64,000 bases of DNA from Alkalimarinus alittae (GCF_026016465.1 NZ_CP100390.1:2208001-2272000), one strand, 5' to 3'; numbered from the stretch's first letter, positions 1 through 10,606 are shown. The notes: generated from the sequence alone by a model not told the origin. Numbers and translations: made by a program.

Positions 1-204
1 TCAAAAGCAGACCATCACCATGAACTGGAAGAAGTTTCAGACAAGACTCGCTCAAATGCACGTTTAGCTGTTTTTCAAATGATGCGCCAGTGCGAGCTGC
101 TCAGTGAATCTAATCAGATGATGCCTCAGATGGTTTCTAGCGCGCTTCAAAACAGTTCACCAGAGTCTGATTTAGCCTTTATTCCCGGAGCGATTCGTTT
201 ATGA
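1..204 (+). CDS. brxA: BrxA (DUF1819), C-terminal fragment
   Basis: The reading frame is open from base 1 and ends at TGA 202-204, giving the last 67 residues. The fragment has the helical character of the BrxA C-terminus (RLAVFQMMRQCELL, then a segment ending in FIPGAIRL). BrxA is a small DNA-binding BREX protein of about 200 residues, normally encoded directly before brxB. Its stop overlaps the brxB start (ATGA), so the two are translationally coupled. The assignment rests mainly on position in a canonical BREX-1 order; the start and the operon promoter lie upstream of the window. Confidence 0.8.
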   Translation, partial: SKADHHHELEEVSDKTRSNARLAVFQMMRQCELLSESNQMMPQMVSSALQNSSPESDLAFIPGAIRL

Positions 205-839
205 GTCAGGTTTCAAACACCCCAACAAGACTGAACACAGTATCAGCCAAAAACTTAGCTGAAGTTCAGAGCCATCTGCTCAACGTGATCGCAAGCCAAC
301 GTTTTCTCAAAAATGAAGGGCTCAATAATGAAGTGCCTTTTCATATTTGTCCGTTTGAGCCAGATATCAGCCAAGACATGAGTCATGCAATTAAGCAGCT
401 CAAAAATGAACTAAGAGACAAAGACGTCGGTGTACTTGAGATCAACCTGTACGATCTAGTGATTGAAATACTCAAGGATGAAGGCGACTGGGAATGGCTG
501 ATGGAAAACGAGACAAGCCTATCTCGCAACGAGCTCAAAGAAGAACTTCAGGGGATATTGGATACCGAAAGCGTGTTAATACCGGCCATTGTCACCAAAA
601 TGAAGGCCGCTAGTTATGACGTTATTTTTATTAGTGGAGTAGGTGAGGTCTTTCCATATATTCGCTCCCATAACATTCTTAACAACCTGCAGCGTGTCGC
701 TAAAGAGCAGCCCACTTTGATGTTTTTCCCGGGCAAATATCAGCACTCTTTAGCAAGTGGCGCTTCACTGCGCCTGTTCGACAAGCTGACAGACGACAAA
801 TACTACCGTGCGTTCAATATACTCGACCGAGCGAACTGA
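201..839 (+). CDS. brxB: BREX protein BrxB (DUF1788)
   Basis: This 212-residue protein matches the usual BrxB length of about 200. A helical N-terminus (about 15-45) is followed by an alternating alpha/beta region with the hydrophobic strands VGVLEINLYDLV (about 75-87) and SYDVIFISGVGEVFPYIR (about 138-155). The family has no known enzymatic activity; it is an essential component of type 1 BREX and is thought to act in complex with BrxC, PglX and PglZ. The ATG overlaps the brxA stop, and brxC begins 21 bases downstream after an AGGAG ribosome site. The ordered neighbours make the call firm. Confidence 0.93.
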   Translation: MSQVSNTPTRLNTVSAKNLAEVQSHLLNVIASQRFLKNEGLNNEVPFHICPFEPDISQDMSHAIKQLKNELRDKDVGVLEINLYDLVIEILKDEGDWEWLMENETSLSRNELKEELQGILDTESVLIPAIVTKMKAASYDVIFISGVGEVFPYIRSHNILNNLQRVAKEQPTLMFFPGKYQHSLASGASLRLFDKLTDDKYYRAFNILDRAN

Positions 840-860
840 TCAGATTTTTTAGGAGCTATT

Positions 861-3800
861 ATGCAGTTGGAACAACTATTTACCAAGCCTGTTGATCGCG
901 CCATTGAGGGCGTTATCAAGGCCGATGACGATGTCAGTTTGTATATTGAACTCGATGAATACGTCATCACCAATGAAGTTGCCAAACGTCTGGACGGGTT
1001 TTTAGATGCCTACCTCAACTACGCTGGCGCTAACGGGGTTTGGGTTTCAGGCTTCTTTGGCTCTGGTAAATCTCATCTCTTAAAAATGTTGGCGTTGTTA
1101 CTGCAGAATAAACCAATCGAAGGTGAATATTTCCCCCTTGATCTTTTTCTTAGCAAACACCCGTTCAACGAAGGCGGAATGCAGGCTGAAGACCTAAAAC
1201 GTGCAGTTGCGATTCCTTCAGAAAGCATTCTGTTTAATATCGACCAAAAAGCTGATGTAATTTCAAAGGATGAGCTTGATGCTTTGGTTGCCGTTTTCGT
1301 CAAGGTATTTGACGAGCACTGCGGTTACTACGGCAAGCACCCCTATATCGCACAGTTCGAGCGTGAACTCGATGTCGACGGACAGTTTGATGCCTTTAAA
1401 ACGGCTTTCGCAGAACAGGCAGGCAGAGACTGGGAGTCAGGACGTCAGCGTGCCAAACGCATGGCGCAGTATATTGATCAGGCTTATTCAAAGGTAACCG
1501 GTACCACGGTAAGTAATATTCTCGACAAATATCGCGATGATTATAGGCTCTCTATCGAAGATTTTGCTGAGCAGGTCAATGATTATGTAGAGTCTAAAGA
1601 TGATACATTCCGCCTTAACTTCTTTGTCGATGAAGTGGGTCAGTATATTGCCGATAACATCAAGTTGATGACCAACTTGCAAACGGTTGCAGAATCTTTG
1701 GCAACCAAGTGTAAAGGCCGCTCCTGGGTCGTCGTTACGGCTCAAGAAGATATGTCTGCAGTGTTGGGCGATGGCGCACAACAGTCTAATGATTTCTCGA
1801 AAATTCAGGCGCGATTTAAAAACCGCATGAAGCTCAACAGTCAAGACGTGGCAGAAGTCATACAGAGGCGCTTGCTAGCCAAACGTCAAGAGTACATCAA
1901 CGACCTCTCTGACTTGTTTCACAAGCAAGAAAACAACTTTAAAACCTTGTTTGACTTTGCCGATGGATCAGCCTCGTATCCAAACTTTAAAGATCGCGAA
2001 CACTTTATTCAAAGCTATCCGTTCATTCCGTATCAGTTCACCTTGTTCCAGTCTGCTATTCAGAACCTCTCTCGTCATAGTGCCTTTGAAGGTAAAAATA
2101 GCTCTGTTGGTGAACGTTCAATGCTAGGCGTATTCCAACAGGTAGCGATTGGCATCAAGGGGCATCAATTAGGTGACTTAGCCACCTTTGATCTGATGTT
2201 CGAGGGCATTCGCACAGCGTTAAAAGGGGCTATACAGTCATCCATTCTGCGAGCAGAAAATACCTTAACCAATGACTTTGCCCTGCGCGTTTTAAAAGCG
2301 CTGTTTCTGGTTAAGTACGTCAAAGAGTTCAAGCCGACCGTCCGTAATATCTGCGTGTTAATGCAAACCAATTTTGAAACGTCGATTACGGCATTGAAAG
2401 CAGACGTTGAAGAAGCCTTGGCATTGCTTGAGAATCAGACGCTGATTCAACGTAATGGCGAACTGTATGAATACCTCACCGATGAAGAGCAAGATGTCGA
2501 GGCCGAGATCAAGAACACCGATATCGATACGCAAGCGGTTGCAGCAGAGCTTGAAAAACTGGTCTTCGATGGCGTTATCAAAAATCGAAAGATCCGCTGG
2601 GACGAGAGCGGTCAGGATTATGCCTTTACCCGTAAACTAGATGAAAACCAAATAGGTCGTGAGCATGAGTTGGCGATTCACGTAATTACATCATTTCTCG
2701 ACTATCGTGATGCCTTCGAAAAGCACAAAACCGATACTGTTTATAACGACGAACTGCGAGTTGTCATGCCAGATAACGATCGCCTGATTCGTGATCTGAT
2801 GCTTTACAAGCAAACCGAAAAGTATATTTCTCATGAGACGCGCACCACCCAGCAAGATACGGTTAAACGCATCCTGGCAGAAAAGGCCGCGCAAAACGGC
2901 GAACGCTATAACCAGCTGAAGACCCTTATATCGTCGCTGATGGGCAAGGCTGTCTATTTTGTTGGCGGCAAAGAGATCGAATTAGCGGGTGAAGACGGTC
3001 AAACCAAGGTATTTCGTGCGTTTATTGAGTTGGCGAAACAGACCTATCCCAATCATAAAATGCTTCGCGGGAAGCAATACCAAGAGAGTGAAATCGCAGG
3101 TATTTTGGCCAAGGGTGAGCAAGGCTTATTTGGTGATGAAACCATTCTGCCTGAAGCGCAGCAAGAAATGTTCTCTCATATTCAGAGTAACCATAGAGGA
3201 GGTATTCGCACCACGGTTAAACTGTTATTAGAGAAGTTCGAACGCAAGCCTTATGGCTGGTCGTACGCGGCAGTGCTTTGCACCCTAGCGCATCTCTGTG
3301 CTCGTGGAAAAATAGAAGTGCGCGAATCCACTAACTTGCTCGACGACTCAGAACTCGCCCGAGCGCTAATTAACTCGAATGTGCAGGGTAATCTCATACT
3401 CGACCCTCAAGTGGAGTTTACCCCAGGGCAAACCAAAAAGCTTAAAGCGTTCTTCAACGACTACTTCGACAAAGTCGCACATGCAACCGAAGCAAAGGCA
3501 CTCGCTAAAGAAACCCAAGAGGCATTTTCGAACCAGAAGAGAGAGCTTGAACGACTTCACATGCAAGCAGAGCGTTATCCCTTCTTGCGAGCGCTCACTG
3601 TTGTTATCGATGAACTCGCAGGCTTAGACGCTAAGCCGTACCCATGGTTTGTGACCGAGCTGGTGCGCGATGAGGACAAATGGCTCGACGATTACAAAGA
3701 TCGGGTAATCGACCCGATTGTGAGCTTTATGAAGGGTTCGAACAAAACTCAGCTTGATGACGCCAGCGGTCTGCTCAATGACCATAAAGCCAACCTGAGC

Positions 3801-4445
3801 TATGTGCAAACCGAAGAGCTAGAGGCCATCAACGCCACTTTGGTCGACCCCGCTATCTACAAAGGTAATGCGATTCAAGTGCTGATTAGCAACATGAAGA
3901 CGCTAAAATCCAAGCTTGAAACAGCCATCGGTGACGAAAAAACAGCCGCTATCGGCAAAATAGAAAGCCTTGAGAGCAAGCTAACGCAATACAATGGCTA
4001 TACAGAACTCAATGACGCGCATAAAGCGGCAGTGCAAGCAACGTTCGATACCGCCAAGAAAAAGGTGAACGATGAAAGCCTGATTGCCATGATTCGCGAT
4101 ACCGCGAACAATTTTGAAAATACCCAGTACATTGAGCTGCTGCAACAAATTGAAGACTGGAGTGCCCCCAAACCACAAGAGGAAGAACCTAAACCAACAA
4201 GCGGTAGAGGCGCAGGTTCAGGAGAGGGGACAGGAATCGGAGCTGGAACGGGAGGCACAACAGAACCAGATCCAGTGCCTTACGTAGCACCCAAACCTCA
4301 GGTGAAAATAGTAGGAGCGAGGGATTTAACGGTATCGTTCAGTAAACCCTTGCTAGAAACCGAGGCCGATGTAGACGCCTATCTCGAAAGCTACAAGCAA
4401 GCGCTTATGGACACCGTCAAACAAGGCAAGAAGGTACGTGTTTAA
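861..4445 (+). CDS. brxC: BREX ATP-binding protein BrxC (PglY-like)
   Basis: The protein has 1,194 residues, the usual size for BrxC. It is a large P-loop ATPase of the BREX core, required for both host methylation and phage exclusion. The Walker A motif GFFGSGKS is at residues 64-71 and a Walker B-like FVDEVGQ at 254-260. The second half is largely helical and charged. Near the C-terminus, at about 1112-1137, lies a Gly/Ser/Thr-rich linker followed by a short conserved tail. AGGAG stands 8 bases before the ATG. The stop is directly followed by the pglX ATG with no gap, so expression is coupled. Codon use is G+C-richer than in the genes downstream of pglZ. Confidence 0.95.
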   Translation: MQLEQLFTKPVDRAIEGVIKADDDVSLYIELDEYVITNEVAKRLDGFLDAYLNYAGANGVWVSGFFGSGKSHLLKMLALLLQNKPIEGEYFPLDLFLSKHPFNEGGMQAEDLKRAVAIPSESILFNIDQKADVISKDELDALVAVFVKVFDEHCGYYGKHPYIAQFERELDVDGQFDAFKTAFAEQAGRDWESGRQRAKRMAQYIDQAYSKVTGTTVSNILDKYRDDYRLSIEDFAEQVNDYVESKDDTFRLNFFVDEVGQYIADNIKLMTNLQTVAESLATKCKGRSWVVVTAQEDMSAVLGDGAQQSNDFSKIQARFKNRMKLNSQDVAEVIQRRLLAKRQEYINDLSDLFHKQENNFKTLFDFADGSASYPNFKDREHFIQSYPFIPYQFTLFQSAIQNLSRHSAFEGKNSSVGERSMLGVFQQVAIGIKGHQLGDLATFDLMFEGIRTALKGAIQSSILRAENTLTNDFALRVLKALFLVKYVKEFKPTVRNICVLMQTNFETSITALKADVEEALALLENQTLIQRNGELYEYLTDEEQDVEAEIKNTDIDTQAVAAELEKLVFDGVIKNRKIRWDESGQDYAFTRKLDENQIGREHELAIHVITSFLDYRDAFEKHKTDTVYNDELRVVMPDNDRLIRDLMLYKQTEKYISHETRTTQQDTVKRILAEKAAQNGERYNQLKTLISSLMGKAVYFVGGKEIELAGEDGQTKVFRAFIELAKQTYPNHKMLRGKQYQESEIAGILAKGEQGLFGDETILPEAQQEMFSHIQSNHRGGIRTTVKLLLEKFERKPYGWSYAAVLCTLAHLCARGKIEVRESTNLLDDSELARALINSNVQGNLILDPQVEFTPGQTKKLKAFFNDYFDKVAHATEAKALAKETQEAFSNQKRELERLHMQAERYPFLRALTVVIDELAGLDAKPYPWFVTELVRDEDKWLDDYKDRVIDPIVSFMKGSNKTQLDDASGLLNDHKANLSYVQTEELEAINATLVDPAIYKGNAIQVLISNMKTLKSKLETAIGDEKTAAIGKIESLESKLTQYNGYTELNDAHKAAVQATFDTAKKKVNDESLIAMIRDTANNFENTQYIELLQQIEDWSAPKPQEEEPKPTSGRGAGSGEGTGIGAGTGGTTEPDPVPYVAPKPQVKIVGARDLTVSFSKPLLETEADVDAYLESYKQALMDTVKQGKKVRV

Positions 4446-7400
4446 ATGGATACAGCTAACCTAAAAAAATTCGCCCAAACCGCCCGCCAAGATTTAATAG
4501 AACAAGTCGGCAGTAAACTGGCATTTGTATTAAAACCAGAAAGCCCCGCGCGACGTGAATACCCAGGGGTGGTGAACGAGCTTGAAAAAGCCATGGCCGT
4601 ACAAGGTAAAGCAGGCTTGATCGAACAGGTCGCCTACACCTGGTTCAACCGTTTCTGTGCACTGCGTTTTATGGATGTAAACGGCTATAACCGTGTCGGT
4701 GTGGTATCGCCCTCAGAAGGGCAAGTTCAACCCGAAATACTCGCCGAGGCGAAATCGGGTGTGATCGACGACACCCAAATTAACACGCGCACGGTTGAGC
4801 AGATTCGTGGCTTACTAAACGGCACCATTTCAAGCCAAGATGCGCAGAGCGAGGCTTACCGCTTGTTGATTGTTGGTTCGTGTAATGCGCTGTATGGCCG
4901 AATGCCCTATCTGTTTGAACGCATTCAAGACTTTACCGAACTTTTAATGCCCGACGATCTGTTATCAGAAAACTCGATCCTCGCTAAAATGCGCGGCGTG
5001 ATGACGGCAGAGTCTTGCCAAGACGTTGAGGTTATCGGCTGGCTCTACCAGTTTTATATCTCCGAGAAAAAAGATCAGGTGTTTGCCGGGCTCAAGAAAA
5101 ACCAAAAGATCACCGCAGAGAACATACCCGCAGCCACTCAGTTGTTCACCCCGCATTGGATTGTGCGCTACCTGGTTGAGAACTCGCTCGGCCGCCTGTG
5201 GATGCTGAATCGCCCTAACTCAAAGCTCACGGAGCAGATGGAATATTACATTGCGCCAGAAGAACCCGAGTCTGATTTTCTAAAAATCAGCAGTCCAGAA
5301 GAGCTTAAAATAGCCGACCCCGCAGCAGGTTCAGGCCACATGCTAACCTATGCCTTTGACTTGCTTTACGCCATCTACGAAGAAGAGGGCTACGACCCCA
5401 ACGATATTCCCAGTTTAATTCTAAACAACAACCTCTATGGCATCGAGATCGATGAACGCGCAGGTGCATTAGCAACTTTCGCGCTAGAAATGAAAGCCGC
5501 CGAAAAGCTTGGTCGTCGTCGCTTCTTCCGCATGGATGCGAAACCCAATGTCTGTGTACTTGAAGATGTGAGCTTTTCAGAATCCGAGGTAGATGACGTA
5601 ATCTCCATCGTGGGTAAAGATCTGTACACCGCCGATCTGCGAGAAACCCTCACACAATTTGAGCAGGCCAAAAACTTCGGCTCGCTGATCGTGCCAAAAT
5701 TAAAAGACCCGGCTGAAACCGCACGGCTTATCGAAGCCAAGGATTTCTCGGGCGATCTGTTACTGAGTGAAGTGCATGCGCGTTTAGTCAAGTTACTACG
5801 CATGGCAGAATACTTATCGCCTAAATACCATGTGGTGGTGGCGAATCCGCCCTACATGGGAGGAAAGGGGATGAACGGAGTCTTGGCGAAGTGGCTTAAA
5901 GACAACTATCCAGATGTTAAGAGTGATCTCTTCTCGGCGTTTATCGTTCGTAATACACGGCTAACACTTCCATCTGGGCAGCTTGGATTTATGACACCAT
6001 TCGTTTGGATGTTTATTTCGTCCTACGAAAAGCTGCGCGGCTTTATACTTAAACAGAAAACACTAACTAGCCTGATTCAGTTGGAGTACTCTGGATTCGA
6101 TGGAGCTACAGTGCCAATTTGTACTTTCACGATGCAAAACAGTCACATGCCTACATTTCGAGGCGGCTATGTGAAACTATCGGATTTCAAAGGCGCTAAG
6201 AATCAAGCACCGAAGGCGCTTGAAGCCATCCAAAACCCAGACTGCGGCTGGTTCTACCGCGCCTCTGCCGAGGATTTTGGGATGATTCCGGGGAGTCCCA
6301 CTGGTTATTGGCTGTCAGATGCTTCAATAATAAATTTTGAAAAGAAAAAGTCTTTAGGTGATGTATGTGAACCAAAGTCTGGTATGTCTTCATGCAATTC
6401 AGAGCTATTCTTGCGCCAGTGGTTCGAGGTTTCACTTAATGGGGTATTTAAGGATTGTAGCGGCCATGAAGAGTCACAAGACTCTGGGCTGAAATGGTTT
6501 CCTTACAACAAAGGTGGAGGAAATCGGAGATGGCATGGCTACAATCAAACGGTAATAAATTGGCACAATAATGGTTCAGAAATCAAACGATTTGTGGTCA
6601 ATAATCCTAAAGACCCAAATACTACGCATTGGTCCCGTAGGTTGTTTAACTTAGAGTACTTTTTTGAACCTGGACTAACATGGTCAGCAGTTACTTCTAG
6701 TCGTTTTTCTTGTAGAGGTGTAGATAAAGGAGTCATACCTGGTACTGGTAGTAAAAGTATCTACAACCTTCCAAAAGATGTTGACCAAGGACGTTTGCTT
6801 TCGTTTCTCAACTCGAAGGTCGTTGACGAGTACCTCACAGTATTTTCACCAACACTTAACTTCGAAGCTGGTGATGTCGCAAAAGTGCCTATTCCGACCT
6901 CTGGACCAGTAGGGTGTCACGCTGTGCTAAGTAAAATATCTAAATCCGACTGGGACTCTCATGAGACTTCTTGGAACTTCAGCGCTGCACCGTTGCTTTC
7001 TCCCGACCATAGGGGGGAGATTCTAAAATGCACATACGAGTGCCTTCGAAGCTGCTGGCAGGGTATGACGGATAAAATGTATATATTGGAGGAAGAAAAC
7101 AACCGTATCTTCATTGATGCTTACGGCTTGCAAGACGAACTCACGCCCGAAGTCTCTATCGAGGATATCACGCTGACCTGTAACCCCGCATACCGCTATG
7201 GCATTAAGGGAACAGAAGACGAACGCGAGGCGCGTTTAATGGCCGATACCATGGCCGAGTTCTTGTCCTATGCCGTGGGTTGTATGTTTGGGCGTTATTC
7301 ACTTGATGAGCCGGGTTTAATTCTCGCGAATCAAGGCGAAACATTGGCCGATTATCTCGCTCGTATTCCAGAACCCACCTTTATGCCAGACGATGATAAC

Positions 7401-7970
7401 GTCATCCCCATGATCGATTTTGAAGGTGACTGGTTCGAGGATGACATTAGCGAACGCTTCAAACAGTTTTTACGCGTGACCTTTGGTGATGAGCACTATA
7501 CCGAGAACGTGGCGTTTATCGAAGAGGCTTTGGGTAAAAGCATCCAAAGATACTTCGTCAAAGACTTTTACAAAGACCATGTGCAACGCTATAAAAAACG
7601 TCCGATCTATTGGTTGTTTTCCAGTTCGAAAGGCACGTTTAATGCGTTGATTTATATGCACCGTTATACGCCTTCAACCGTGAGTGTGGTGTTGAACGAA
7701 TACCTGCGTGAGTTCCGAACCAAGTTAGAAGCGCGTAAAGCCAACTACGAACACGTATCGATCAGCGCCAGCGCCTCGCAAAAAGAGAAGACCCAAGCAC
7801 TTAAGATGATAACCAAACTGGACAAAGCCATTGACGAAGTGAACGACTACGAGCGCGAAGTGCTGTACCCACTGGCAGGTCAAAATATTTCAATTGATCT
7901 AGATGATGGAGTGAAGCACAACTACCCACTCTTTGGCACAGCGCTTAAGAAAATCACAGGATTGAGCTAA
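4446..7970 (+). CDS. pglX: BREX-1 adenine-specific DNA methyltransferase PglX
   Basis: This 1,174-residue N6-adenine methyltransferase marks host DNA at the BREX site and sets phage specificity. The SAM-binding motif DPAAGSGH is at 291-298 and the catalytic NPPY at 467-470, the order of gamma-type amino-methyltransferases. Target recognition should lie downstream of NPPY. The DNA for about residues 610-880 (bases about 6,300-7,080) is clearly A+T-richer than both flanks: 19 of 60 bases are G or C at 6,301-6,360, against 33 of 60 at 7,201-7,260. This suggests an exchanged specificity segment. The ATG follows the brxC TAA immediately; pglZ starts 21 bases after the stop. The recognised sequence cannot be read from the protein. 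Confidence 0.95.
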   Translation: MDTANLKKFAQTARQDLIEQVGSKLAFVLKPESPARREYPGVVNELEKAMAVQGKAGLIEQVAYTWFNRFCALRFMDVNGYNRVGVVSPSEGQVQPEILAEAKSGVIDDTQINTRTVEQIRGLLNGTISSQDAQSEAYRLLIVGSCNALYGRMPYLFERIQDFTELLMPDDLLSENSILAKMRGVMTAESCQDVEVIGWLYQFYISEKKDQVFAGLKKNQKITAENIPAATQLFTPHWIVRYLVENSLGRLWMLNRPNSKLTEQMEYYIAPEEPESDFLKISSPEELKIADPAAGSGHMLTYAFDLLYAIYEEEGYDPNDIPSLILNNNLYGIEIDERAGALATFALEMKAAEKLGRRRFFRMDAKPNVCVLEDVSFSESEVDDVISIVGKDLYTADLRETLTQFEQAKNFGSLIVPKLKDPAETARLIEAKDFSGDLLLSEVHARLVKLLRMAEYLSPKYHVVVANPPYMGGKGMNGVLAKWLKDNYPDVKSDLFSAFIVRNTRLTLPSGQLGFMTPFVWMFISSYEKLRGFILKQKTLTSLIQLEYSGFDGATVPICTFTMQNSHMPTFRGGYVKLSDFKGAKNQAPKALEAIQNPDCGWFYRASAEDFGMIPGSPTGYWLSDASIINFEKKKSLGDVCEPKSGMSSCNSELFLRQWFEVSLNGVFKDCSGHEESQDSGLKWFPYNKGGGNRRWHGYNQTVINWHNNGSEIKRFVVNNPKDPNTTHWSRRLFNLEYFFEPGLTWSAVTSSRFSCRGVDKGVIPGTGSKSIYNLPKDVDQGRLLSFLNSKVVDEYLTVFSPTLNFEAGDVAKVPIPTSGPVGCHAVLSKISKSDWDSHETSWNFSAAPLLSPDHRGEILKCTYECLRSCWQGMTDKMYILEEENNRIFIDAYGLQDELTPEVSIEDITLTCNPAYRYGIKGTEDEREARLMADTMAEFLSYAVGCMFGRYSLDEPGLILANQGETLADYLARIPEPTFMPDDDNVIPMIDFEGDWFEDDISERFKQFLRVTFGDEHYTENVAFIEEALGKSIQRYFVKDFYKDHVQRYKKRPIYWLFSSSKGTFNALIYMHRYTPSTVSVVLNEYLREFRTKLEARKANYEHVSISASASQKEKTQALKMITKLDKAIDEVNDYEREVLYPLAGQNISIDLDDGVKHNYPLFGTALKKITGLS

Positions 7971-7991
7971 GGCACTAATTAGGTATAAAGA

Positions 7992-10541
7992 ATGACACAA
8001 AACCGTATTCAACACGCACTGGCTCGACTGTTTGAACGCCATCGAATCGTATTTTGGTATGACGACAAGCAGGAGTTTCGCGACACCTTTGAAAGCCTCA
8101 AGATGGACGGCATCGAAAAGGCTGAGGTGAAGGCCAACGAGTTTACGCTTAAACACCGCATTTTGCGTGAGGCACCGAAGCAAAGCTTTTTACTGTATTG
8201 TGAGTATAAAGAGCCTGAGTTCATCAATAACTGGTTGTTAGATGTGCAGCTGGGTAGTGAGGTGTTTCGTACCGACCAATCCGCTATCTGGCTCAGCGAG
8301 CTGAACCTGCCACCCGAGTTTTCTGATGTTGTCACCGAACACCAGGCCTTTTTTGATGCCGGGCGCGCGCCTAAGCAAGCAGAAAGCCGCAAACAGCGGC
8401 TGCTCGCGTTACTCAAACCCGATGATCTAAAACAGCAGGTACGGCTGAAGATGCTTGCAGTTTGCGCAGGTCTGAACCAGTTAGCCGATGTGCGCCTGGA
8501 TGTGATTTGCGAAAGCCTGTTCGGTGAGCTTGTTGAAGACACTCAGGCGCGATATGCGCTGATGGAGCGCTGCAACCTGACCGGTGTGTTGTGGGAACAA
8601 ATTGAACGCCACTATGCGTATGTCTCTGACTCTCCGTCCGTTAAAGATTTCTCCATTGAGTTATTTAAGTCATGTTACGCGTTATCCATTACCAACCCCA
8701 AAGCACAGGATAAAGCGTCACTCAATAACGATGCCTTAGTGTTGTTTAAGCGCTGGAAAGAAAGCCGCAAGCACGAAGCCGTGTTTGAGTCGCTCTCTGG
8801 CAGCTATGCAGCGTTGCTCGATATTGAGAGTGACCTGAACAGCCGAGATTTACGTGATGTTATTGAAATAGATTACTACCGCCTTATTGATCAGAAGATT
8901 ATTGTCGACCTGGTTAACGCAGTAAGCCAACGCACCTTATCTGAGGGGGAAGTCACCAAATACTGCCGCGAACGCCGTCAGAGCCATTGGTACAATGATT
9001 TCAAATACCTCTATACCGCCATTGAAGTCGCGAGTCAGTTCTTAGCTAAGTTAGATACTGTGCAAATGAATATGAGCAGCAGCTCGGCTGCGGTTCATGG
9101 TTACGTTCGCCACTGGTTCAAAATCGACCAGATGTACCGTAAATTTATTTATGCGCTTAAAGCATCTGGCCAGATGACGCTGTTAAGTCGTCTGGTCGAT
9201 ACCATTGAAAACCTCTACAACAATAGCTACCTAAGCCCATTGGCGACGCAATGGCAAGGGCAGGTTGATGCAATGGATACGTGGACGGTACCCGATGTGA
9301 CGCCACAACGCCAATTCTATAGCCGTTGGGTGAAGCCGTACACGAATAAGGGTAACAAGATCTGCGTCATTATCTCAGATGCCTTTCGCTATGAAGCCGC
9401 TGAAGAGATGATTGGTCGCATTAATCGTGAGAAGCGTTATCAGGCATCACTCGATCATATGTTGTCAGCACTGCCAAGTTATACGCAGTTGGGCATGGCG
9501 TCGCTGTTACCAACGAGTAATGGTGAGGTTACGATCTCAGAAACCGATAGCACCGTCTTTATTGATGGTGTCTCTACCCAGGGCACAGCCAACCGCGACA
9601 AGCAGATTAAATCAGTTTTGGGCGAAACAGCCTGTGCTCAGCAAGCAAAATCGATATTAGAGATGACTCAAACTGAAGGCCGAGAGCTGTTTAAGAACCA
9701 CGATGTTATCTACATCTATCACAACCGTATAGATCATGCGGGTGACAAGATGCAGTCGGAGGGTGAAGCCTTTGACGCGGCTGAACGCGCCTTCGAAGAT
9801 CTTCTGGTGCTCATTAAGAAGCTTGCTGCTTACAATGCATCCAACGTACTGATCACTGCTGATCACGGTTTTATCTACCAAAACCGTCCGCTCGCCGAGA
9901 GTGATTTTCTTTCTGCAGATGTGAGTGGTGATGTGCATTATCGCGACCGTCGTTTCTTGTTGGGTAAGGGGCTAACGGTACCGGATTCTATTAAAGTATT
10001 TAGCCCCGAACAGCTTGGCTTGGCAGGTGGCGTTCACGCCGCTATACCAAAAGGGATTCAGCGCCTGCGCTTAAGCGGTTCTGGCAGTCGCTTTGTGCAC
10101 GGCGGAGCCAGCTTGCAAGAGGTGATTGTTCCGGTCATCTCTGTGAATAAGAGTCGCCAGGATGATGTAGCAACCGTTGAGGTGGATTTATTACGGGGCG
10201 GTACCAACGTGATTACGGCTGGCCAGTTGTCTGTCACGCTCTACCAAACCGAGCCCGTTATCGATAAGCTCAAACCACGCGAGTTGCGTTGCGGTATTTA
10301 CACCGGGGCGGGTCAGTTGATTTCAGACGTGCATACCGTCACGATGGATCTGACCGCAGAGAATGCACGCGAGCGTGAGTTGAAATTGCGCTTTGTTTTG
10401 ACGCAAGGTGCAGACGGTGCCAATAACCAGGAAGTGAGCCTTAAGCTCGAAGAGCCAGTTGCAGGCACGAATCAATACACCGAATACAAACACTTGAAAT
10501 ATACCATTCGACGTTCGTTCACGAGTGACTTTGATTTTTAG
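7992..10541 (+). CDS. pglZ: BREX-1 phosphatase-domain protein PglZ
   Basis: PglZ here has 849 residues, typical for type 1 BREX. The N-terminal half is helical; an alkaline-phosphatase-superfamily domain follows. Its metal-site signatures are visible: VIISDAFRYEAAEEM near residue 458-472, a YHNRIDHAGD segment near 574-585, and LITADHGF near 619-626. A beta-rich C-terminal domain closes the protein. PglZ is needed for BREX function and interacts with BrxB and PglX; its physiological substrate is unclear. It starts 21 bases after pglX. It is the last gene of the G+C-richer block: 33 of 60 bases are G or C at 10,261-10,320. Confidence 0.95.
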   Translation: MTQNRIQHALARLFERHRIVFWYDDKQEFRDTFESLKMDGIEKAEVKANEFTLKHRILREAPKQSFLLYCEYKEPEFINNWLLDVQLGSEVFRTDQSAIWLSELNLPPEFSDVVTEHQAFFDAGRAPKQAESRKQRLLALLKPDDLKQQVRLKMLAVCAGLNQLADVRLDVICESLFGELVEDTQARYALMERCNLTGVLWEQIERHYAYVSDSPSVKDFSIELFKSCYALSITNPKAQDKASLNNDALVLFKRWKESRKHEAVFESLSGSYAALLDIESDLNSRDLRDVIEIDYYRLIDQKIIVDLVNAVSQRTLSEGEVTKYCRERRQSHWYNDFKYLYTAIEVASQFLAKLDTVQMNMSSSSAAVHGYVRHWFKIDQMYRKFIYALKASGQMTLLSRLVDTIENLYNNSYLSPLATQWQGQVDAMDTWTVPDVTPQRQFYSRWVKPYTNKGNKICVIISDAFRYEAAEEMIGRINREKRYQASLDHMLSALPSYTQLGMASLLPTSNGEVTISETDSTVFIDGVSTQGTANRDKQIKSVLGETACAQQAKSILEMTQTEGRELFKNHDVIYIYHNRIDHAGDKMQSEGEAFDAAERAFEDLLVLIKKLAAYNASNVLITADHGFIYQNRPLAESDFLSADVSGDVHYRDRRFLLGKGLTVPDSIKVFSPEQLGLAGGVHAAIPKGIQRLRLSGSGSRFVHGGASLQEVIVPVISVNKSRQDDVATVEVDLLRGGTNVITAGQLSVTLYQTEPVIDKLKPRELRCGIYTGAGQLISDVHTVTMDLTAENARERELKLRFVLTQGADGANNQEVSLKLEEPVAGTNQYTEYKHLKYTIRRSFTSDFDF

Positions 10542-10606
10542 CTTCGTTTTTTGACTTGTGTTTTAAACTTAACAGATTGGAAAACGGAATTTCCAAGGGA
10601 ATATTT

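Noticed and set aside
3998-4258. Minus-strand 86-residue frame inside brxC
   Set aside because: It is an antisense reading of the Gly-rich linker, which gives Pro/Ser-rich protein; no ribosome site or domain.
10556-10606. Longer BrxL start at TTG 10,556
   Set aside because: No ribosome site before the TTG, while AAGGGA precedes ATG 10,607, where the conserved BrxL N-terminus begins.
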